Source of the DNA: an uncultured Dialister sp.
Lineage (GTDB): Bacteria; Bacillota; Negativicutes; Veillonellales; Dialisteraceae
Direction of reading: 5' to 3'
Assembly (NCBI RefSeq): GCF_900538805.1
Contig: NZ_UPZP01000097.1
Coordinates: 1-8,456 of the forward strand
DNA length: 8,456 nucleotides
Shown: positions 6,422 to 8,456 of the stretch, piece by piece
How positions within the stretch are numbered: position 1 is the first letter of the stretch
How the letters are laid out: each line of letters starts with the position of its first letter
Translations under genes and position numbers: made by a program
Notes under the pieces: model-generated
What the model was told of the DNA's origin: nothing
The model's database searches: none
Seen by the model: the letters and a program-made list of their open reading frames with translations, nothing else

Positions 6422-7315
6422 ATGGAATGTGCATTTTATGACAAAGAAGAAGGCGGCATCTGCCGCTGCCGCCTCTGTCCCCGGCGCTGCCGGATTCTTC
6501 CTTCCCAGAGAGGCTGGTGCCGCACCCGCTGGAACGACCATGGCACCCTGAAAGCCCTCACCTACGGTCTTGTCACCTCCGCCGCCCTGGACCCCATCGA
6601 AAAGAAGCCCCTCGCCTATTTCCATCCCGGCGCCGTCATCCTTTCCCTGGGAAGCTGGGGCTGCAATATGAACTGCGCCTTCTGCCAGAACTTTGAAATT
6701 TCGCAAAAAGAGCCGGAGAGCCGGAAGGTTTCTCCCGACGATGTGCTCCGCCTGGCCCGTGCCCTGACTGCCGAAGGAAATATCGGCGTCGCCTGGACCT
6801 ACAACGAGCCCACTCTTTCCTTTGAATTCATCCGTGACACGGCGCCCCTCATCAAGGAAGCGGGGCTTATGAACGTGATGGTGTCCAATGGCTTCATCAG
6901 CAAAGAAGCGCTGGAGGCGCTCCTTCCCCTGATTGATGCCTGGAACATTGACCTCAAGGGCTGGAATCCCGATTTCTATAAAACCATCTGCGGCGCCGCC
7001 AAAAATCCGGTGCTGGAAACCATCCAAAGGGCCCATGAAATGTCCCATGTGGAGCTGACGAACCTGGTCATCCCGAAAGAAAACGATGACCCCCAATGCT
7101 TTGAGAACATGGTCCGCTGGATCGGCTCCCTCTCTCCAGCCATCCCCCTCCACATCACCCGCTTCTTCCCCCGCTGGCGCATGATGAACCGCCCGCCCAC
7201 CCCCGTTTCCACCCTGGTATCCCTTGGTGAAATCGCCAGGAAATACCTCAACCATGTTAAAATAGGAAACGTCTCGGACCGGGAGCTGGCGGAGTATCAC
7301 TGGAGGAATGAGTAG
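6422..7315 (+). CDS. amrS: AmmeMemoRadiSam system radical SAM enzyme
   Basis: This 297-residue radical SAM protein is related to pyruvate formate-lyase activating enzymes and matches the AmmeMemoRadiSam radical SAM subgroup. The CxxxCxxC iron-sulfur motif is in WGCNMNCAFCQN (C81, C85, C88). The N-terminus has the subgroup's cysteine-rich stretch CRCRLCPRRCRI (C14, C16, C19, C23) with C33 further on, then YGLVTSAALDPIEKKPL (48-64) and FHPG. Later segments include AWTYNEPTLSFEF, SNGFIS, NIDLKGWN and HITRFFPRW (244-252). It would cleave S-adenosylmethionine to a 5'-deoxyadenosyl radical; its substrate is unknown. The protein stops soon after IGNV, where the members I recall continue with a cysteine-containing tail (about TYCPxCG), so it looks some 30 residues short. 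The stop codon abuts repeat copy D. It is co-directional with the Memo-AMMECR1 gene and carries a strong Shine-Dalgarno. Confidence 0.95.
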   Translation: MECAFYDKEEGGICRCRLCPRRCRILPSQRGWCRTRWNDHGTLKALTYGLVTSAALDPIEKKPLAYFHPGAVILSLGSWGCNMNCAFCQNFEISQKEPESRKVSPDDVLRLARALTAEGNIGVAWTYNEPTLSFEFIRDTAPLIKEAGLMNVMVSNGFISKEALEALLPLIDAWNIDLKGWNPDFYKTICGAAKNPVLETIQRAHEMSHVELTNLVIPKENDDPQCFENMVRWIGSLSPAIPLHITRFFPRWRMMNRPPTPVSTLVSLGEIARKYLNHVKIGNVSDRELAEYHWRNE

Positions 7316-7650
7316 GGGCCCCTTCGGGGCCCGGGTTCAAAAGGTTCAAAGGGTTCAGAGGGTTCAGAGGGGGTGGTATCGCCCTTCGGGCGATGAGTAT
7401 ATATGCCGCTTCGCGGCAGTGCTGCCGAAGGCAGCATATATAACTCCCTCTGAACCAGCCCGCTCTGTGGGCGGAACTTGTGCGGTTCCTGCATAGGAAC
7501 CGCAAGTCAGGCTCATATGCGAGCATAGCCTGCCCATTAAGCGAGCACCTTACCGCCTTACCGTAGCCAAGGGCGTGAGCCCAATGACGGCTTGAACCTG
7601 GGCGCCAAAGGCGCCTGAACCCTCTTGTTTTCGAGAATACGGCTTCCCGC
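7316..7650 (+). repeat. Mosaic hairpin repeat, copy D (longest)
   Basis: It begins on the base after the amrS stop with GGGCCCC/GGGGCCC (7316-7332), then four GGTTCARAR units (7334-7369). The closing stem GGTTCAGAGGG/CCCTCTGAACC (7361-7371 and 7446-7456) encloses ATCGCCC/GGGCGAT (7378-7394) and a three-way module. In that module TATATAT/ATATATA (7398-7404 and 7436-7442) frames two hairpins, GCCGC/GCGGC (7405-7417) and GCTGCC/GGCAGC (7421-7435). The tail has GCCCGC/GTGGGC, a 12-pair arm with a two-base bulge (7477-7506), a small hairpin near 7509-7530, GGGC/GCCC with a GTGA loop (7571-7582), GGCGCC/GGCGCC near 7600-7615 and the end module GAACCCTCTTGTTTTCGAGA. No protein is encoded. Confidence 0.88.
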
Positions 7651-7659
7651 CCCTATCCC

Positions 7660-7680
7660 CCTCAAATCTCAAACCTCAAA
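7660..7680 (+). repeat. Short heptad repeat (YCTCAAA)3 upstream of the cupin
   Basis: Three units, CCTCAAA, TCTCAAA and CCTCAAA, are the same seven-base repeat as at 6348-6410, here 29 bases before the cupin start rather than touching its ribosome site. It marks the same end of the intergenic region: mosaic repeat first, heptads next to the following gene. Confidence 0.8.
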
Positions 7681-7709
7681 TCTATTTACCTATGAAAGAA
7701 GGAAATCCC

Positions 7710-8051
7710 ATGATTCCAAAAATCCCACCAAAAATCATCGAACACGCCAACGGCGGCAAAGGCCGCATTATCCTTCAGCCCATTGCAGGACCGGACATAC
7801 TGAAGGACAAATGCCGGGTCTATGTGAAGGCCACCCTGGAAAAGGGCTGCTCCATGGGCGTCCACCAGCATAAGGGAGATGGAGAAATTTACTACATCCT
7901 TTCCGGCCACGGCGTTTACACCGACAACGACACCACCTATGAAGTGAAACCGGGTGACGCCATGTTCTGCCAGAACGGCAGCCGCCACGGGCTGGAAAAC
8001 ACAGGGGACCAAGACCTGGTCTTCATGGGCCTCATTATTTATGACAACTGA
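7710..8051 (+). CDS. Small single-domain cupin protein
   Basis: This 113-residue protein is one cupin barrel. Cupin motif 1 is seen as G46, H52-x-H54, E59 and G66 in the segment GCSMGVHQHKGDGEIYYILSG. Motif 2 is G82-D, then NGSRHGLEN with H93 and N97; the usual proline of motif 2 is replaced by Q88. The two histidines and the glutamate of motif 1 plus H93 form the normal metal site, so it is probably metal binding, but substrate and reaction cannot be read from sequence. I chose ATG 7710 because AAGGAA lies five bases upstream; an in-frame ATG at 7692 lacks a ribosome site and would add six residues. The N-terminal ANGGKGR fits a widespread family of small cupins. It is the last gene in the same direction as amrA and amrS and ends at the terminator 8064-8092; a shared role with them is only suggested by position. 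Confidence 0.92.
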   Translation: MIPKIPPKIIEHANGGKGRIILQPIAGPDILKDKCRVYVKATLEKGCSMGVHQHKGDGEIYYILSGHGVYTDNDTTYEVKPGDAMFCQNGSRHGLENTGDQDLVFMGLIIYDN

Positions 8052-8063
8052 ATCGGACAATCA

Positions 8064-8092
8064 AAAAGCAGCGCCATGAAGGCGCTGCTTTT
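8064..8092 (+). terminator. Intrinsic terminator after the cupin gene
   Basis: A perfect 12-base inverted repeat AAAAGCAGCGCC/GGCGCTGCTTTT (8064-8075 and 8081-8092) with loop ATGAA starts 12 bases after the cupin stop. The GC-rich core followed by TTTT is a standard Rho-independent terminator, and its A-flank would let it work in both directions. The mosaic hairpins after amrA and amrS lack such a T-tract, so transcription could continue through all three genes to this point. Confidence 0.9.
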
Positions 8093-8125
8093 CTGCAGGC
8101 GGAATGGTATTCCCGAACGCAAAAG

Positions 8126-8375
8126 GGTTCAGAGGGGAAGGTTGACGGGGCTTTGCCCCGAAGGTTATGGCCCACTAAAGGGGAAACGACTCACTACATT
8201 TTGTGCGTCGCTTCGCTCCTTCAAAATGTGTTCGCTGTGCACCGCCTGCCGGCGGCAGGTTGTGTAGAAAAGGTTCTTAAGATTAATGCGTCCTGTGGAC
8301 GCAAGGGTTCTTAGGTTTGACGGGCCTTTGGTCCGAGGGTTGTGGTGGCGGCTTCGCCGCAGTTCATAGCCTCCT
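8126..8375 (+). repeat. Second hairpin-rich repeat family, internally duplicated
   Basis: A single GGGTTCAGAGGG links it to the first family, but the rest differs. The unit GACGGGs-hairpin-AGGTTRTGG occurs twice: CGGGGC/GCCCCG (8146-8160) and CGGGCC/GGTCCG (8321-8335, one G.T pair), each with a TTT loop. Between them are ACATTTTG/CAAAATGT (8196-8203 and 8222-8229), a CCTGCC/GGCAGG hairpin near 8244-8259, GGTTCTTAAG, TGCGTCC/GGACGCA (8287-8303) and GGTTCTTAGG. After the second copy there is GCGGC/GCCGC (8348-8360). It encodes no credible protein and lies beyond the cupin terminator. Confidence 0.7.
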
Positions 8376-8456
8376 TCCACAGGCAGAAGTCAGCAGCACT
8401 TCTGAGCCGAGCTAGGGAAGCGCTGATTAAATCGTTGTCTGCTTTTATTCTAGAAT
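8376..8456. other. Right-end stretch, possibly the edge of another element
   Basis: No gene is visible. The GC-rich hairpin style stops near 8400 and the sequence becomes AT-rich. AGCGCTGATTAAATCG (8419-8434) resembles the kind of terminal sequence seen at insertion element ends, and the window closes on the palindrome ATTCTAGAAT (8447-8456). Neither is enough to call an element because any body would lie outside the window. Confidence 0.2.

Noticed and set aside
6392..7300. A 302-codon minus-strand frame antisense to the radical SAM gene
   Set aside because: The opposite strand has the CxxxCxxC motif and a strong Shine-Dalgarno; this one has neither domain nor ribosome site.
7361..7456. tRNA or tmRNA-like cloverleaf in the repeat core
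   Set aside because: Arm lengths, the lack of T-loop and anticodon-stem consensus, and the non-CCA 3' side do not fit a tRNA.
7257..7526. Small minus-strand frames sharing the peptide AHRAGWFRGSYI with one at 24-248
   Set aside because: The similarity comes from both being translations of the same mosaic repeat module (GCCCGC/GTGGGC hairpin region), not from a gene family.
8076..8267. A 63-codon plus-strand frame starting inside the cupin terminator
   Set aside because: Its start codon is in the terminator loop, it has no ribosome site and it runs through the hairpins of the second repeat family.

Overview
The window looks like chromosomal DNA from a moderately GC-rich member of the Firmicutes. 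I favour the Negativicutes (Veillonellaceae-like, for example Dialister or Megasphaera relatives). The reasons are protein style, the DUF1934-argS-pyrG order (an operon order known from Firmicutes such as Bacillus, where rpoE lies between argS and pyrG), AGGAGG ribosome binding sites and the dense GC-hairpin repeats. The genus is a guess; no rRNA or tRNA gene is present to anchor it.

Layout. Positions 1-340 hold a non-coding repeat mosaic, followed by a two-way intrinsic terminator (356-384). On the minus strand, 392-4160 is a compact housekeeping operon read from right to left: a DUF1934 (YwiB-like) protein, arginyl-tRNA synthetase (argS, overlapping the previous gene by 22 nt) and CTP synthase (pyrG). 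A strong-looking promoter at 4253-4282 drives it. On the plus strand, 4618-8051 holds three genes: a fused Memo/LigB-AMMECR1 protein, the partner radical SAM enzyme, and a small cupin that ends at a clear intrinsic terminator (8064-8092). The first two make up an AmmeMemoRadiSam system, whose reaction is, to my knowledge, unknown. The cupin is a possible but unproven companion.

The unusual part is between the genes. The three large plus-strand gaps (4161-4617, 5968-6421, 7316-7709) are filled by copies of one modular repeat. In order it has: a GC hairpin; an array of 4-5 nine-base GGTTCARAG units; a closing stem GGTTCAGAGGG/CCCTCTGAACC around two or three inner hairpins; and a tail of further hairpins. 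Two copies begin on the base after a stop codon. Stems at equivalent places carry paired compensatory changes, so folding seems to be what is kept. A separate heptad repeat (TCTCAAA, nine units) runs straight into the Shine-Dalgarno of the radical SAM gene, and three units recur before the cupin. A different hairpin-rich repeat fills 8126-8375.

I see no CRISPR array, phage gene, transposase or rRNA/tRNA gene. The best candidates for something undescribed are the branched mosaic repeat and the AmmeMemoRadiSam locus it is embedded in, which has a short radical SAM C-terminus and departures from the expected Memo/LigB motifs.
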